Origin: Paludisphaera soli | GTDB taxonomy: Bacteria > Planctomycetota > Planctomycetia > Isosphaerales > Isosphaeraceae | DNA length: 64,000 nt | Assembly: GCF_011064595.1 (NCBI RefSeq) | Contig: NZ_JAALJI010000011.1 | Span: forward strand, 1 to 64,000 | Direction of reading: 5' to 3' | In this document: in pieces, positions 1 through 8,723 of the stretch | Position numbering within the stretch: the first letter of the stretch is position 1 | Layout: each line of letters starts with the position of its first letter | Notes under the pieces: generated by a model | Seen by the model: the letters and a program-made list of their open reading frames with translations, nothing else | Told to the model about the DNA's origin: nothing | Databases searched by the model: none | Translations under genes and position numbers: made by a program

Positions 1-1933
1 TACGGATACGGGATCGTCGAGCGGCTGCGATCGGGGCGGGGGGCTCCTCGGCCTCGCCGGGCCCGTCGCCCCCCGAGGCGCGGGGCGGGGCGTAGCGGTC
101 GAGGATCCTCTGGACCTCGACGCCGGGGGGCGCGGCGATCACGTCGACCGGGTCGTTGCCGCTCGTGACGATCGTCAGCGAATCCAGGCCGGCGACGGGG
201 GCCTCGCTCGCGTAGTCGACCCGGGAGGCGAGGTCGCCGGCCCCTCGCGTCATGATCACGACGTCCGCCTTGTTCGCGATGGTGGTCGCGACGAAGGTCG
301 GCCGGTCCGCCCGCGAGCCGATGAGCAGCGTCCCTTCGCCGCCTTCGGTCGGCGGTCCGGCGGCGACGAGGAAGCCCGGGTCGGCCGCGCCCTGGTAGTC
401 GAAGGTGTAGTACTGCTCGATCGGGACGAGGTCGACGATCGAGCCGGGGGAGAGGCCCTCGTACGCCACGGCGCCCCAGGGCCTGGGCGAGAACGCGACC
501 CTGGCGCTGAAGGCGATCACGCCCGAGCCGGGGCCGGTGGCGACGTGGTCCTCGCGGGAGAACGGGAGGGGGGGAGGCGGGGCGGGGCCTTCCGTCCGGG
601 GCCGGTCGACGAGGGTCAGTCGGCTGGCCGGGTCGCCGGGGCCGGTCCAGCCGCCGTCGTAAATGAGCTTGCCGTCGGCGCCCAGGGGCAGGGGGCCGTA
701 GACGGCGAGGTCGATCTCCAGCGCGTTGCCGAGGCCCCTCGGGGCCTTGTAGACGATCTCCCCGCCGAAATCCTGGGCCAGGTCGATCCGCAGGCTTGCT
801 CCCTCGCCCGTGACCCCGGCGAGCGTGCTGAGACGGGGGTGAAAGTAATAAGAGAACGGGTTGACCGGGCTGACGAAGAAGCGGGCGTCCCGGGCGACGG
901 TCCCCGCGGAGTCGTCGATCACGATCCGGCCGCGCCAGTATTCGTCCCATCCCACGCCGCCGGCGAGGGGGCTGATCGTCACGTCGTGGCGGATCTCCGC
1001 CGTCGAGCCGTCGCGCGTGAGGTTGACGACGCCGTCGCCGTTCAGGTTGCCGATCGAGATCCGGCTGGGGGTCCGCTTGATGTTGTACGTCGTCGCCCCG
1101 CCGCCGGAGAGGACCAGGACGTCATCCCACCACGGGCGATTCCCGCCGGACTCCCAGGGGTGGTACGGGGGGCGTTCGTCCGGGGCGACGTCGGCGTCGA
1201 CGTCGAAGACGACGCGCCAGCTGCTCGGGGCCGAGAGCTGGACGCTGCCGGAGTGGGTCGAGCGCACGTCGAACCGCGTCGTCCCCTCGCTCGCGGCCGG
1301 GCCCTCGACGACGAGGTCGTCGATCCGGGCGAACGTGACGCCGCCGAAGCCGCCGGTCGCGGCCACGGCGTCCGAGGTGATCGTGTATTCGGCGGCCTGG
1401 CTGGAGCCGGAGTCGTCCAGCACCAGCCTCGCCCGCCTGGAGGGGGACTGGCCGTCGAGCTCCGCCACCTCGAAGACGACCGGGCCGGTGACGTCCTTCA
1501 GGCCGTTCGTCCCGTAGCCGCCGCCGAGGATGACCTGGAAGGCGTCGCTCCGCACGTCGAACCGCGTCGGCACGGCCGAGCTGAAGACCAGGATCGTCAT
1601 GTCCTGGGCCGCGTCGAACGCGAGGCCGGTGATCCCCCGGACGCGGAACGAGCCGGTCCCGTCGCCGACGGTCGCCAGCCCGGCGTCGTTGGCGACGAGG
1701 CGGAACTCGTCGTAGCTCCCCGACCCGGTCGTCAGGAGGTAATCGCCGTCCGAGACCGAGACCTCGATGCGGCTCATGCTCGCCGATCCCGGGATCGCCA
1801 CGGTCAGCAGCCCGGCGGCGTCGATCGAGGCCGAAGCGTCCAGGACGATCCGGCCTTCCAGGAGTTCGAGCCGACTGACCCGGGCGCGGCACCTGCGCGG
1901 CCGGCCGGCCGCCCCTCGCCCCGCGTTGCCCAT
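1..1933 (-). CDS. Large secreted surface protein, LEPR-XLL-like N-terminus (partial, 3' end outside window)
   Basis: An open frame runs from an ATG at 1933 down to base 1 without a stop, giving about 644 visible residues; the C-terminus lies outside the window. The basic N-terminus is followed at about residues 22-33 by LELLEGRIVLDA, which resembles the planctomycete LEPR-XLL sorting tag. The rest is rich in Gly, Asp, Ser, Thr and Val, with beta-strand-like stretches such as LTVAIPG and SRIEVSVSDGDY. The phrase TRFDVRSDAF recurs later as TRFDVRSTHS, suggesting internal beta repeats of an extracellular protein. No catalytic motif was seen. Export is inferred from the tag and composition. It is divergent from the next gene. 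Confidence 0.75.
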   Translation of the reverse strand, partial: MGNAGRGAAGRPRRCRARVSRLELLEGRIVLDASASIDAAGLLTVAIPGSASMSRIEVSVSDGDYLLTTGSGSYDEFRLVANDAGLATVGDGTGSFRVRGITGLAFDAAQDMTILVFSSAVPTRFDVRSDAFQVILGGGYGTNGLKDVTGPVVFEVAELDGQSPSRRARLVLDDSGSSQAAEYTITSDAVAATGGFGGVTFARIDDLVVEGPAASEGTTRFDVRSTHSGSVQLSAPSSWRVVFDVDADVAPDERPPYHPWESGGNRPWWDDVLVLSGGGATTYNIKRTPSRISIGNLNGDGVVNLTRDGSTAEIRHDVTISPLAGGVGWDEYWRGRIVIDDSAGTVARDARFFVSPVNPFSYYFHPRLSTLAGVTGEGASLRIDLAQDFGGEIVYKAPRGLGNALEIDLAVYGPLPLGADGKLIYDGGWTGPGDPASRLTLVDRPRTEGPAPPPPLPFSREDHVATGPGSGVIAFSARVAFSPRPWGAVAYEGLSPGSIVDLVPIEQYYTFDYQGAADPGFLVAAGPPTEGGEGTLLIGSRADRPTFVATTIANKADVVIMTRGAGDLASRVDYASEAPVAGLDSLTIVTSGNDPVDVIAAPPGVEVQRILDRYAPPRASGGDGPGEAEEPPAPIAAARRSRIR

Positions 1934-2165
1934 CGAAGCCCCCTCGATGCCGAATCAATTCGTTGCACGACGGATGTCATGATAGGACCGAGGCGACGTC
2001 CCGCCAAGGGGCCGGTGCGGAAGATCGACGCGCCCCTTCGGGCGATCGGCCGGGGTCGGGGAATCGCGGCGGCGGGGCCGGGCGCTTAGAATGGGGAGGG
2101 CTCCGGACCGGGCGTCGCGACGGTCGCGGCGGGGGGCGGCGGGCCGGCTCTTGCGGCGGCGATGA

Positions 2166-3158
2166 ATGGGCGTGTCCAACCTCCAGGTCCTGAGATGCCC
2201 GGACGAGGAGCGCGGTCGGGCGCTGGAGGTGCTGTATCAGGGCCTGGAGGCCCCGGTCCGCGAGGCGCTGGTGGCGCAGGCGCTGGAGGACGACCTGGCG
2301 GGGCGGGTCGACCTGTCGGGGCTCTGGATCGCCCGCCGCGGGGGCTGGGCCGGGTCGCGTCGGCCGGTCGGCGTGCTGCTGACGCAGAAGCTGCCCGGCC
2401 GGGCGGCGGCGGTCTGGGCACCCCACGCGGCGACGGCCTGGGGCCGCGCCGAGGTCGCCGCCGGGCTCGTCCGGGGGGCGCTGGAGGGGCTTCGCGAGTC
2501 CGGCGTGGCGATCGCGCAGGCGGTGCTGGACGAGGGGGCCGACCCGAGGGAGGGGCAGGACCTGGCCCGGGGGGGGATGCCCCGGGTCACCACGCTGACC
2601 TACCTGCGTCGCGATGCGACGGCGCTGCTCCCTTCGCCGTCGTCGCCGCGACTGGAGTGGCGGGGGATGGACGAGGCGGGGGAGGGCGCCTTCGTGGACG
2701 CGCTGGCGGCCACCTACGCCGGGAGCCTGGACATGCCCGAGCTGGAGGGCTCCCGGTCGCTCGACGAGGTGCTGGCGGGCCACCGGGGGGCCGAGGGCCA
2801 CGAGCCGTCGCGATGGCGGCTGGGCCGCTCGCCCGACGACCCCGACGCCCGCGCCGTGCTCCTGCTCGCCGCCGCGGCCGATCGCGACGCGTGGGAGGTG
2901 GTCTACCTGGGGCTGACGCCCGGGGCGCGGGGGCGGGGCTTCGGCGTGCAGGCGGTGGCGCACGCCCTGGAGCTGGCGCGGCCGCACGCCTCGGCGATCG
3001 AGCTGGCGGTGGACGAGCGCAACGAGCCGGCCGCCCGGCTGTATCGCCGGACCGGCTTCGTGCCGCTCGGCCGCCGGGCGGTGCACCTGGCGATCCTCGC
3101 GCGGGCGGGCGGGGGCGGGGGCGGCCTCAACGGCGGCTCGGGGCCTCGCCTTCCTTGA
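2166..3158 (+). CDS. GNAT-family N-acetyltransferase
   Basis: The 330-residue protein carries a GNAT fold in its C-terminal half: GLTPGARGRGFGVQAVAHAL (about residues 257-276) holds the RGxGxG acetyl-CoA pyrophosphate loop, and DERNEPAARLYRRTGF is the usual helix-plus-strand signature at the end of the domain. The N-terminal 150 residues look like a degenerate second GNAT-like lobe. It probably transfers acetyl from acetyl-CoA to an amine in the cytoplasm; the substrate cannot be deduced. The ATG at 2166 has no strong Shine-Dalgarno. The last 32 bases overlap, tail to tail, the end of the PhoU-like gene. Confidence 0.85.
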   Translation: MGVSNLQVLRCPDEERGRALEVLYQGLEAPVREALVAQALEDDLAGRVDLSGLWIARRGGWAGSRRPVGVLLTQKLPGRAAAVWAPHAATAWGRAEVAAGLVRGALEGLRESGVAIAQAVLDEGADPREGQDLARGGMPRVTTLTYLRRDATALLPSPSSPRLEWRGMDEAGEGAFVDALAATYAGSLDMPELEGSRSLDEVLAGHRGAEGHEPSRWRLGRSPDDPDARAVLLLAAAADRDAWEVVYLGLTPGARGRGFGVQAVAHALELARPHASAIELAVDERNEPAARLYRRTGFVPLGRRAVHLAILARAGGGGGGLNGGSGPRLP

Positions 3159-3885
3159 GGTAGACGACGACCTCGGCGATCCGGGCGGCGTGGTCGGCGA
3201 TCCGCTCCAGGTTGCGGGCGGTGCTGACGAACCGGAGCCAGGCGTCGACCCGGCCGGGGTCGTCCACGATGTCGCGCTTCAGGCCGGCGACCACCGAGCG
3301 GTAGGAGCGATCGACGGCGAAGTCGGCCTCGATGACCGAGCGGGCGAGGGCGACGTCCGCGCGGGTGAGGGCGTCGAGGCCGCGGCGGACCTGGGCGAGG
3401 GCGGCGGTCGCCAGGTTCTCCAGCGGCTGGGGGATCGGGAACGCGCGGGGGTCGTCGGCGAGCTTGCCGACGCGCTTGGCGATGTGGCGGGCGAGGTCGT
3501 CCAGGCGCTCGAGGTCGGCGTTGATCTTGAGGACGGCGGCCACGCGGCGGAGGTCGGAGGCGACCGGCTGGTGCAGGGCCAGCACGCGGACGCACTCGCG
3601 CTCCAGCGTCACCTCCCACAGGTCGACGTCGGGCTTGCGCAGGCGGATCTCCTCCGCCAGGCCCACCTCGCCGTCGCAGAGCGCCTGGATGCTCCGCTCC
3701 AGGTCCTCCTCGACCACGGCGGCCAGCCGGAGCACGTCGGCCCAGAGCGACTCCAGGTCGCGCAGGAAGTGCCGGCCGACCGAGGTCCTGGGCTCGTCCC
3801 AGGTCCAGGGCGACGGCGATACGACCGCCTTCGACTCCTCGCGCATCCTCCCACGCCCCCCGCTGGATCCCCCGTCCGCGATCAC
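3127..3885 (-). CDS. phoU: PhoU-family phosphate-signalling regulator
   Basis: All-helical protein of about 240-252 residues with two PhoU three-helix repeats: residues about 40-135 (DLESLWADVLRLAAVVEEDL ... ASDLRRVAAVLKINADLERL) and about 145-240 (ALAQVRRGLDALTRADVALA ... VSTARNLERIADHAARIAEV). The NADLERLDDLARHIAKR and NLERIADHAARIAE segments match the metal-binding E/DxxxD helices of PhoU. In other bacteria PhoU links the Pst transporter to PhoR, but no pst or phoR gene is nearby, so its partner is not shown here. The start is uncertain: GTG at 3885 or ATG at 3846 (MREESK), the latter directly preceded by GGGAGG. It overlaps the acetyltransferase gene convergently. Confidence 0.85.
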   Translation of the reverse strand: MIADGGSSGGRGRMREESKAVVSPSPWTWDEPRTSVGRHFLRDLESLWADVLRLAAVVEEDLERSIQALCDGEVGLAEEIRLRKPDVDLWEVTLERECVRVLALHQPVASDLRRVAAVLKINADLERLDDLARHIAKRVGKLADDPRAFPIPQPLENLATAALAQVRRGLDALTRADVALARSVIEADFAVDRSYRSVVAGLKRDIVDDPGRVDAWLRFVSTARNLERIADHAARIAEVVVYLKEGEAPSRR

Positions 3886-4030
3886 CCCTTTTCGAAGGGT
3901 ACGGGATCACGCCCATGGCGACAACGGGCGGGCTGCAATCTGAATGAAGAATTCATAATTGCGATCGAGGGGGCCGAAGGTCGTGGCGTCCGGGCTGCGT
4001 GCGGCGGACGGCCGAGTTCTCCGGATGGCC

Positions 4031-4087
4031 CTCGTGCTCGTCCTCCCCCTCATCCGGCCCTTCGGGCGGGAAGGGCTTGGAGATGTC
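4031..4087. repeat. Degenerate copy of the intergenic CCTCATCCGG repeat
   Basis: The stretch around 4045-4087 matches the right arm of the element at 25858-25921 (CTCATCCGGCCCTTCGGGC followed by GGGAAGGGCTTNGAGAT), but the CACCTTCCCCCGCCAG section between the two parts is missing. The upstream CGTGCTCGTC also recurs before the right arms at 13690 and 51225. It appears to be a relic copy with an internal deletion. Confidence 0.6.
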
Positions 4088-4110
4088 GGGCGGGGCGTTC
4101 GAAACGGCGA

Positions 4111-4143
4111 CGGGCCCCGGGAGTCGTGATTTCCCGGGGCCCG
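4111..4143 (-). terminator. Stem-loop downstream of the TPR/AP-rich gene
   Basis: CGGGCCCCGGGA (4111-4122) and TCCCGGGGCCCG (4132-4143) are perfect 12-base inverted arms around a 9-base loop, about 40 bases past the stop of the minus-strand gene ending at 4183. No T-tract follows. A role as terminator or 3'-end stabiliser is inferred. Confidence 0.5.
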
Positions 4144-4182
4144 CCGTCCGGAGCGTCGATCGGCCTTGGCGGCCGGTCGGGC

Positions 4183-6504
4183 TCAGTACTTCATGCCCTT
4201 GAGGGGCGGGCCGGTGCCGTGGAGGGGGAGGTAGTACATGTCGGTCGGGATCTTGTCGCCGGGCCGCCAGTAGCCGAGGTCGTACTGGGCCTCCCACGGG
4301 GGATCGACGACCATGGCGTACGGCAGGGTCAGGATCTGGAAGGCGAACATGCCCATCGAGGCGAACGGCTGGGCGATCTGGTTCCGCTGGGTGCTCTGCT
4401 TGTGGTTGTCGACCGGGTAGGCGAAGAACCGCCCCTTGGGCCCGATGTAGTTCTCGACGCTGTGGCCGTAGCGCTCCAGCATCGGGTCCTGGAAGTAGAG
4501 CGGCAGGTGGCAGGTCGCCGCGGCCGACCAGTACTTGCGCTGGGGGCTCCAGGTCCGGGCGCCCAGCGGGACCCAGTCCTCGGGGACGGGGATCGCGGAG
4601 ATGGCGCGGGCCTCGGCCGGGCTGGGGGCGCGGCTGATGTCGATCTGGGTCTGGGTCCGGACGTCGGAGACCAGGTCGTCGGACCCGGAGCCGGGCTCGG
4701 CCTCGCGCTCGACGGGCGCGGCCGGCTGACGCTGCATGGTGCGCGAGGCGATCCGGTCGCGGTCGGCCTCTTCCTGCCGGAGCCGGGCCGCCTCGATCTT
4801 CCGCTCCAGCTCGGGCGAGAGGATCGACCGGGGTGCCGCTCGGGTGGGCACGAAGCCCGAGCCCGACGACGCGACCGGCGCCGGCGAGAAGTCGGGGACG
4901 GCGACCGGGGCCGGGGCGGGCGCCGGGGCCGGCGTGGGGGTCGGCGTCTCGGCGACGTCGTCCGGCAAGGTCGGCAGGTCCTCGGCCGGCTCGGGGAGGC
5001 CCTCCTCGACCGGCGCGGGCGCGGCCTCCTGGGCCGGCTCGGCGGCGGGGACCGGCTCGGCGGCCGGGGCCTGGACCGGGGCCGGCTCGTCCAGCGGCTC
5101 GGGCTGGGCGGCCAGGGCGGCGGGGCGGCGGCCCGGGACCGGGGCGGGCCGGTCCTCGACGGCGGGGGCGGGGGCCGCCTCGCCGGGGAGCACGGGCAGC
5201 TCCTCCAGGTCCCGATCCTCGGCCGGGGCTGGCTGGGCGGCCGGCGTCTCGGGCTCCATCGGGAGATCGCCGCGGAGGTCGGCCGGCAGCGCCGGGAGGT
5301 CCAGGGCCGGGTCGTCGAGGCTCGTCGTCGGGGCCTCGTCGTAGGCCGGGGCCGGGGCCGAAGCCGGGGCCGGGGCGGCGAGGGGCTCGTCGACCAACTC
5401 GGGCATGGCCGGGGCGGCTTCGGCCGCCGGGGCCGGGGCGGCACCGAGGTCGGGCAGGGCCGGCACGGCTTCGGCCGCCGGGGCCGGGGCCGGGGCGGCA
5501 CCCAGGTCGGGCAGGGGGGCGGTCACGTCGCGGGGCGCGGGGGCGGCCGGGACGGGCGCGGCGAGCGGCTCGTCGAGCGGGGCCTCCAGGTCCTCGGGAC
5601 GCTCCAACTCGATCGGGGCCGGGGCCGGGGCCGGTTCAGCGGCCGGAGCCGGTTCGGCGGCCTTGGGGGCGGCGGAGCGAGTGAGGGCCGGGTCGACGGC
5701 CGGCGGCGCGTCGAGCGCCGGCAGGGGCGAGGTCAGGTCGGCCTGGGCCTCCAGGGCGGCGACGGCGGCGTCCGGCGCCGACTCGGGAGCCGGAGCCGGG
5801 GCCGGCGCGGGGGCCGGGGCCAGGTCGGCCGATTCCATGCGGGCGACCGGCGGGGCGGTCGGCAGGGGTTCGAGGGGCGCCGCCTGGGCGATCTCCAGCG
5901 GGGCGATCTCCCGAGCGGGGGCGGGCGAGGGCGTCGCCGCGGGGCCTTCGGGGATCGCCGGGAGCGTCGCGGGGGCGGAGGCGGTGCGAGAGGGGGCCCG
6001 GCCGGAGGGGGCGGGGACCTCGGCGCCGGCGAGCTGGATCGGCTCGGCCCGGTCGTCGCCCTCGCGGGGGGCGGGGGCCTTCCGGGCGGCCGGGGCCGCG
6101 GCGAGGGCGGGCTCGGCGGCGGCCGGGGCGAAGCCGCCGGAGCGGAGCGGACGTCGGCTGAGGGCGTAGGGCTTCTCGGAGCCGATCGACTCGCGAGTGC
6201 CGCGCTGGGCGCGCTCCAAGGCCTGCTTGAGCTTGACGCGCTCGGGCTCGTTCAGCTCGGCCTGGCGCTTCTCCGCCTCGCGGAGATACTTCAGCGCCCG
6301 GTCGTACTCCTGGTATTCGATGTAGTCCAGGCCGTTGCGCAGGAGGTGTCGGGCGCCCCGCGCGGCGGCCATGCCGAAGCCGGCGTCGGACTCCCCGATC
6401 GCGCCGGCGCCCGCGGGCGGCGGGGACTGCTGGGCCGAGACCGTCGAGGCCGAGAGGACGGCCCCGAGGATCGTCGTGGTCAATGCCGAGGTTGTGCGAC
6501 GCAA
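4183..6504 (-). CDS. Exported TPR protein with long Ala/Pro-rich spacer and conserved C-terminal domain
   Basis: 773 residues. The start is a TTG at 6504, chosen because AAGGAGG lies six bases upstream and a signal peptide follows at once (RRTTSALTTTILGAVL, cleavage likely after ASTVSA). Residues about 45-100 form a TPR-like helical pair (YIEYQEYDRALKYLREAEKR). A spacer of roughly 450 residues then follows, dominated by Ala, Pro and Glu, with repeated APAPAPA runs and recurring PDLGAAPAP units. The last 150 residues are ordered and aromatic-rich (PEDWVPLGARTWSPQRKYW, FFAYPVDNHKQSTQRNQIAQ, DKIPTDMYYLPLHGTGPP). The spacer recalls TonB or Lpp-like periplasm-spanning segments, so a role bridging envelope layers is inferred. 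The enzymatic function is unknown. Confidence 0.75.
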   Translation of the reverse strand: MRRTTSALTTTILGAVLSASTVSAQQSPPPAGAGAIGESDAGFGMAAARGARHLLRNGLDYIEYQEYDRALKYLREAEKRQAELNEPERVKLKQALERAQRGTRESIGSEKPYALSRRPLRSGGFAPAAAEPALAAAPAARKAPAPREGDDRAEPIQLAGAEVPAPSGRAPSRTASAPATLPAIPEGPAATPSPAPAREIAPLEIAQAAPLEPLPTAPPVARMESADLAPAPAPAPAPAPESAPDAAVAALEAQADLTSPLPALDAPPAVDPALTRSAAPKAAEPAPAAEPAPAPAPIELERPEDLEAPLDEPLAAPVPAAPAPRDVTAPLPDLGAAPAPAPAAEAVPALPDLGAAPAPAAEAAPAMPELVDEPLAAPAPASAPAPAYDEAPTTSLDDPALDLPALPADLRGDLPMEPETPAAQPAPAEDRDLEELPVLPGEAAPAPAVEDRPAPVPGRRPAALAAQPEPLDEPAPVQAPAAEPVPAAEPAQEAAPAPVEEGLPEPAEDLPTLPDDVAETPTPTPAPAPAPAPVAVPDFSPAPVASSGSGFVPTRAAPRSILSPELERKIEAARLRQEEADRDRIASRTMQRQPAAPVEREAEPGSGSDDLVSDVRTQTQIDISRAPSPAEARAISAIPVPEDWVPLGARTWSPQRKYWSAAATCHLPLYFQDPMLERYGHSVENYIGPKGRFFAYPVDNHKQSTQRNQIAQPFASMGMFAFQILTLPYAMVVDPPWEAQYDLGYWRPGDKIPTDMYYLPLHGTGPPLKGMKY

Positions 6505-6875
6505 GCCACGCCTCCTTGCTTTCCTGGAACGCGCGACGCCCCGGGGAGGGGGAGCGAACCCCCGACCCCGACCCGCCGGCTCGTCAACGGACCCCGGCCG
6601 ACGGCGCGACTTCTGGAGTCCGCGCCGGCCCGGGTCGAAAACCGTCGATGCTGCTTCCCGAAGCCCCCCGGGCGGGGGGCCGGCTCGGCGGGCGGACGAC
6701 CGTGTCCCTCCCTCCGACGCCCTTTTCTGCTGGATCCGTTCGACTTGAGCTTGGCTTCGATCCGATGCGATGCGGCCGCGAGGGCGACCACTCCCCAACA
6801 GACGGCCCGAGGGCCCGACTTCCCGACGCCGCCGGGGCATTCCGCCCCGGCCTCGATCCTGCCGGCGATCGCGGA
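6505..6875. other. Intergenic region between guaB and the TPR gene
   Basis: About 370 bases without a convincing gene; frames here are short and lack start signals. A short hairpin (6832-6850) near guaB is listed separately. The remainder presumably holds the promoter of the TPR gene, but no clear -35/-10 pair was recognised. Confidence 0.4.
6832..6850 (-). terminator. Short GC hairpin after guaB
   Basis: CCGGGGC (6832-6838) and GCCCCGG (6844-6850) pair over seven bases around ATTCC, 26-44 bases beyond the guaB stop. No T-run was seen, so a terminator role is tentative. Confidence 0.35.
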
Positions 6876-8384
6876 TCAGACCGAGGAGCGGCCGCCGTCG
6901 GACTCGCCGCTGTAGCTTGAGTAGTTCGGGGCTTCTTGGGTGATGGCGATGTCGTGCGGGTGGCCTTCCTGCACCGAGGCGGCGGTCACCTGGATGAACC
7001 GGGCCTGGGTGCGCAGGTCGTCGATGGTCTTCGTCCCGCAGTAGCCCATGCCGGCCCGGAGGCCCCCCACCAGCTGGAACACGTAGTCGGAGAGCGGGCC
7101 CTTGTAGGGGACCCGGCCCTCGACGCCTTCGGGGACGAGCTTCGGGGGGGAGGCGGTCTTGCCGGCGTCGGCCGGCCGGGTCGCCTCCTGGCGGTAGCGT
7201 TCGTGCGAGCCCCTGGCCATGGCGCCCAGCGAGCCCATGCCGCGGTAGCTCTTGAAGCTGCGGCCGCGGTAGATGATCGTCTCGCCGGGGCTCTCGGCCA
7301 GGCCGGCGAACAGGCCGCCGATCATGACGCAGTGGGCGCCGGCCGCGATCGCCTTGGTGATGTCGCCCGAGTAGCGGATCCCGCCGTCGGCGATGATCGG
7401 GGTCGAGCCGCCGACGGCCTTGGAGGCCGCGGCGATCGCCGTCATCTGGGGCACGCCCACGCCCGAGACCACCCGCGTCGTGCAGATCGAGCCCGGCCCG
7501 ATCCCCACCTTGATCGCATCGGCCCCGGCGTCGGCCAGGGCCTTCGCCCCCTCGGCGGTGGCGACGTTCCCCGCCACGACCTGGATCTCGAACTCGCGCT
7601 TGATCCTCCGCACCGTCTCCACCACGTTCTTGCTGTGCCCGTGCGCCGAATCCACGATCAGGACGTCGACGTCCGCCTCCAAAAGCGAGGCGATCCGCTC
7701 GTAGTCGTGCACGCCGACCGCCGCCCCGGCCCGCAGGCGCCCCCGGGCGTCCTTGCAGGCGTTGGGATAGCGGTGCAGCTTGTCGATGTCCTTGATCGTG
7801 ATGAGGCCCTTCAGTCGATATTCATCGTCAACCAGGAGAAGTTTCTCGACCTTATTCTTCGTCAGAATCCGATCGGCCTCTTCCAGGCTGGTGTCGGCCG
7901 GGGCGGTGACCAGGTTCTCCTTGGTCATGACCTCCTCGATCCGGAGCTCGTTCGACTCCAGGAACCGGAGGTCGCGGCGGGTGAGGATCCCCCGCAGCCG
8001 GCCGCCGACGGTGATCGGCACGCCCGAGATGTTGTGCCCGCCCATGATCTGGCGGGCCTCGCCCACCGTGGCGTCGGGGGGCAGCGTGATCGGGTCGACG
8101 ATGATCCCGTTCTCGGACCGCTTGACCTTGTCGACCTCGCGGGTCTGCTCCTCGATCGACATGTTCTTGTGGATGACGCCGAGGCCCCCCTCCTGCGCCA
8201 GCGCGATCGCCAGCTCGGCCTCCGTCACCGTGTCCATGGGGGACGACAGGATCGGCAGGTTGAGCGCGATCCGGGCGGTCAGGTGGGTCCGGACGTCGAC
8301 CTCGCGGGGGAGGTAGTCGGAGTATCCCGGCTCGAGCAGGACGTCGTCGAAAGTGATGCCTTGATAGGCGATGCGTTCGTGCAT
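6876..8384 (-). CDS. guaB: Inosine-5'-monophosphate dehydrogenase
   Basis: Catalyses the NAD-dependent oxidation of IMP to XMP, the committed step of guanine nucleotide synthesis, in the cytosol. The 502 residues match the usual bacterial length. The N-terminus [20 protein letters not shown] and [13 protein letters not shown] are family hallmarks. Two CBS domains lie at about residues 95-150 and 155-210. The catalytic loop [20 protein letters not shown] places the nucleophilic cysteine at residue 301. [18 protein letters not shown], the [10 protein letters not shown] flap and the C-terminal [12 protein letters not shown] follow in order. The start is the ATG at 8384. It is divergent from the HAF-repeat gene; guaA is not in the window. 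Confidence 0.97.
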   Translation of the reverse strand: MHERIAYQGITFDDVLLEPGYSDYLPREVDVRTHLTARIALNLPILSSPMDTVTEAELAIALAQEGGLGVIHKNMSIEEQTREVDKVKRSENGIIVDPITLPPDATVGEARQIMGGHNISGVPITVGGRLRGILTRRDLRFLESNELRIEEVMTKENLVTAPADTSLEEADRILTKNKVEKLLLVDDEYRLKGLITIKDIDKLHRYPNACKDARGRLRAGAAVGVHDYERIASLLEADVDVLIVDSAHGHSKNVVETVRRIKREFEIQVVAGNVATAEGAKALADAGADAIKVGIGPGSICTTRVVSGVGVPQMTAIAAASKAVGGSTPIIADGGIRYSGDITKAIAAGAHCVMIGGLFAGLAESPGETIIYRGRSFKSYRGMGSLGAMARGSHERYRQEATRPADAGKTASPPKLVPEGVEGRVPYKGPLSDYVFQLVGGLRAGMGYCGTKTIDDLRTQARFIQVTAASVQEGHPHDIAITQEAPNYSSYSGESDGGRSSV

Positions 8385-8723
8385 CGGGAAAAGCTCCGCT
8401 TCAAGCCCGACCCGCAGGCCGAACGGCGCCGCACGATGCGACGCGATCTACAACGATCGACGATTTCTAGACGGACGAGACGTGGATGTCGGTCGGGCCC
8501 GTGGTCGTCGATCGAGGTCGGGAGGATCTGGTGCCTTTCCTTCGACATTAAACCCGCCGCGACCGGAACCGACAAGGCCAACCGTCGCGGTCGCCCCGCC
8601 TCGCACGCCCGTTCCTCTTGACCGATCCTGAAACTTCGCTCATTTTCCCGGCCTGCCGAGCGCCTGCATCAATCCGCGAAATCCGCGGCGGGGGCGTCCG
8701 GATCGGGCAGGGAGGAGCCTCGG
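8385..8723. other. Divergent regulatory region between guaB and the HAF-repeat gene
   Basis: About 340 bases with no gene on either strand. It includes locally AT-richer patches (for example around 8450-8475 and 8535-8555) that could hold the two divergent promoters. No recognisable riboswitch fold or clear -35/-10 pair was found by eye. A GGGAGGAG ribosome-binding site closes the region just before the ATG at 8724. Confidence 0.4.

Noticed and set aside
5340-5860. Non-coding satellite repeat
   Set aside because: The GCCGGGGCCGGGG runs are in frame and encode the Ala/Pro spacer of the TPR protein.
3190-6915. A 1241-residue open frame on the plus strand
   Set aside because: It is antisense to the PhoU-like and TPR genes; its composition is a Gly/Arg-rich mirror of an Ala/Pro-rich gene and it has no start signal or domain.
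8385-8560. Purine riboswitch in front of guaB
   Set aside because: No conserved aptamer helices or loop sequences could be seen; it remains an ordinary leader.
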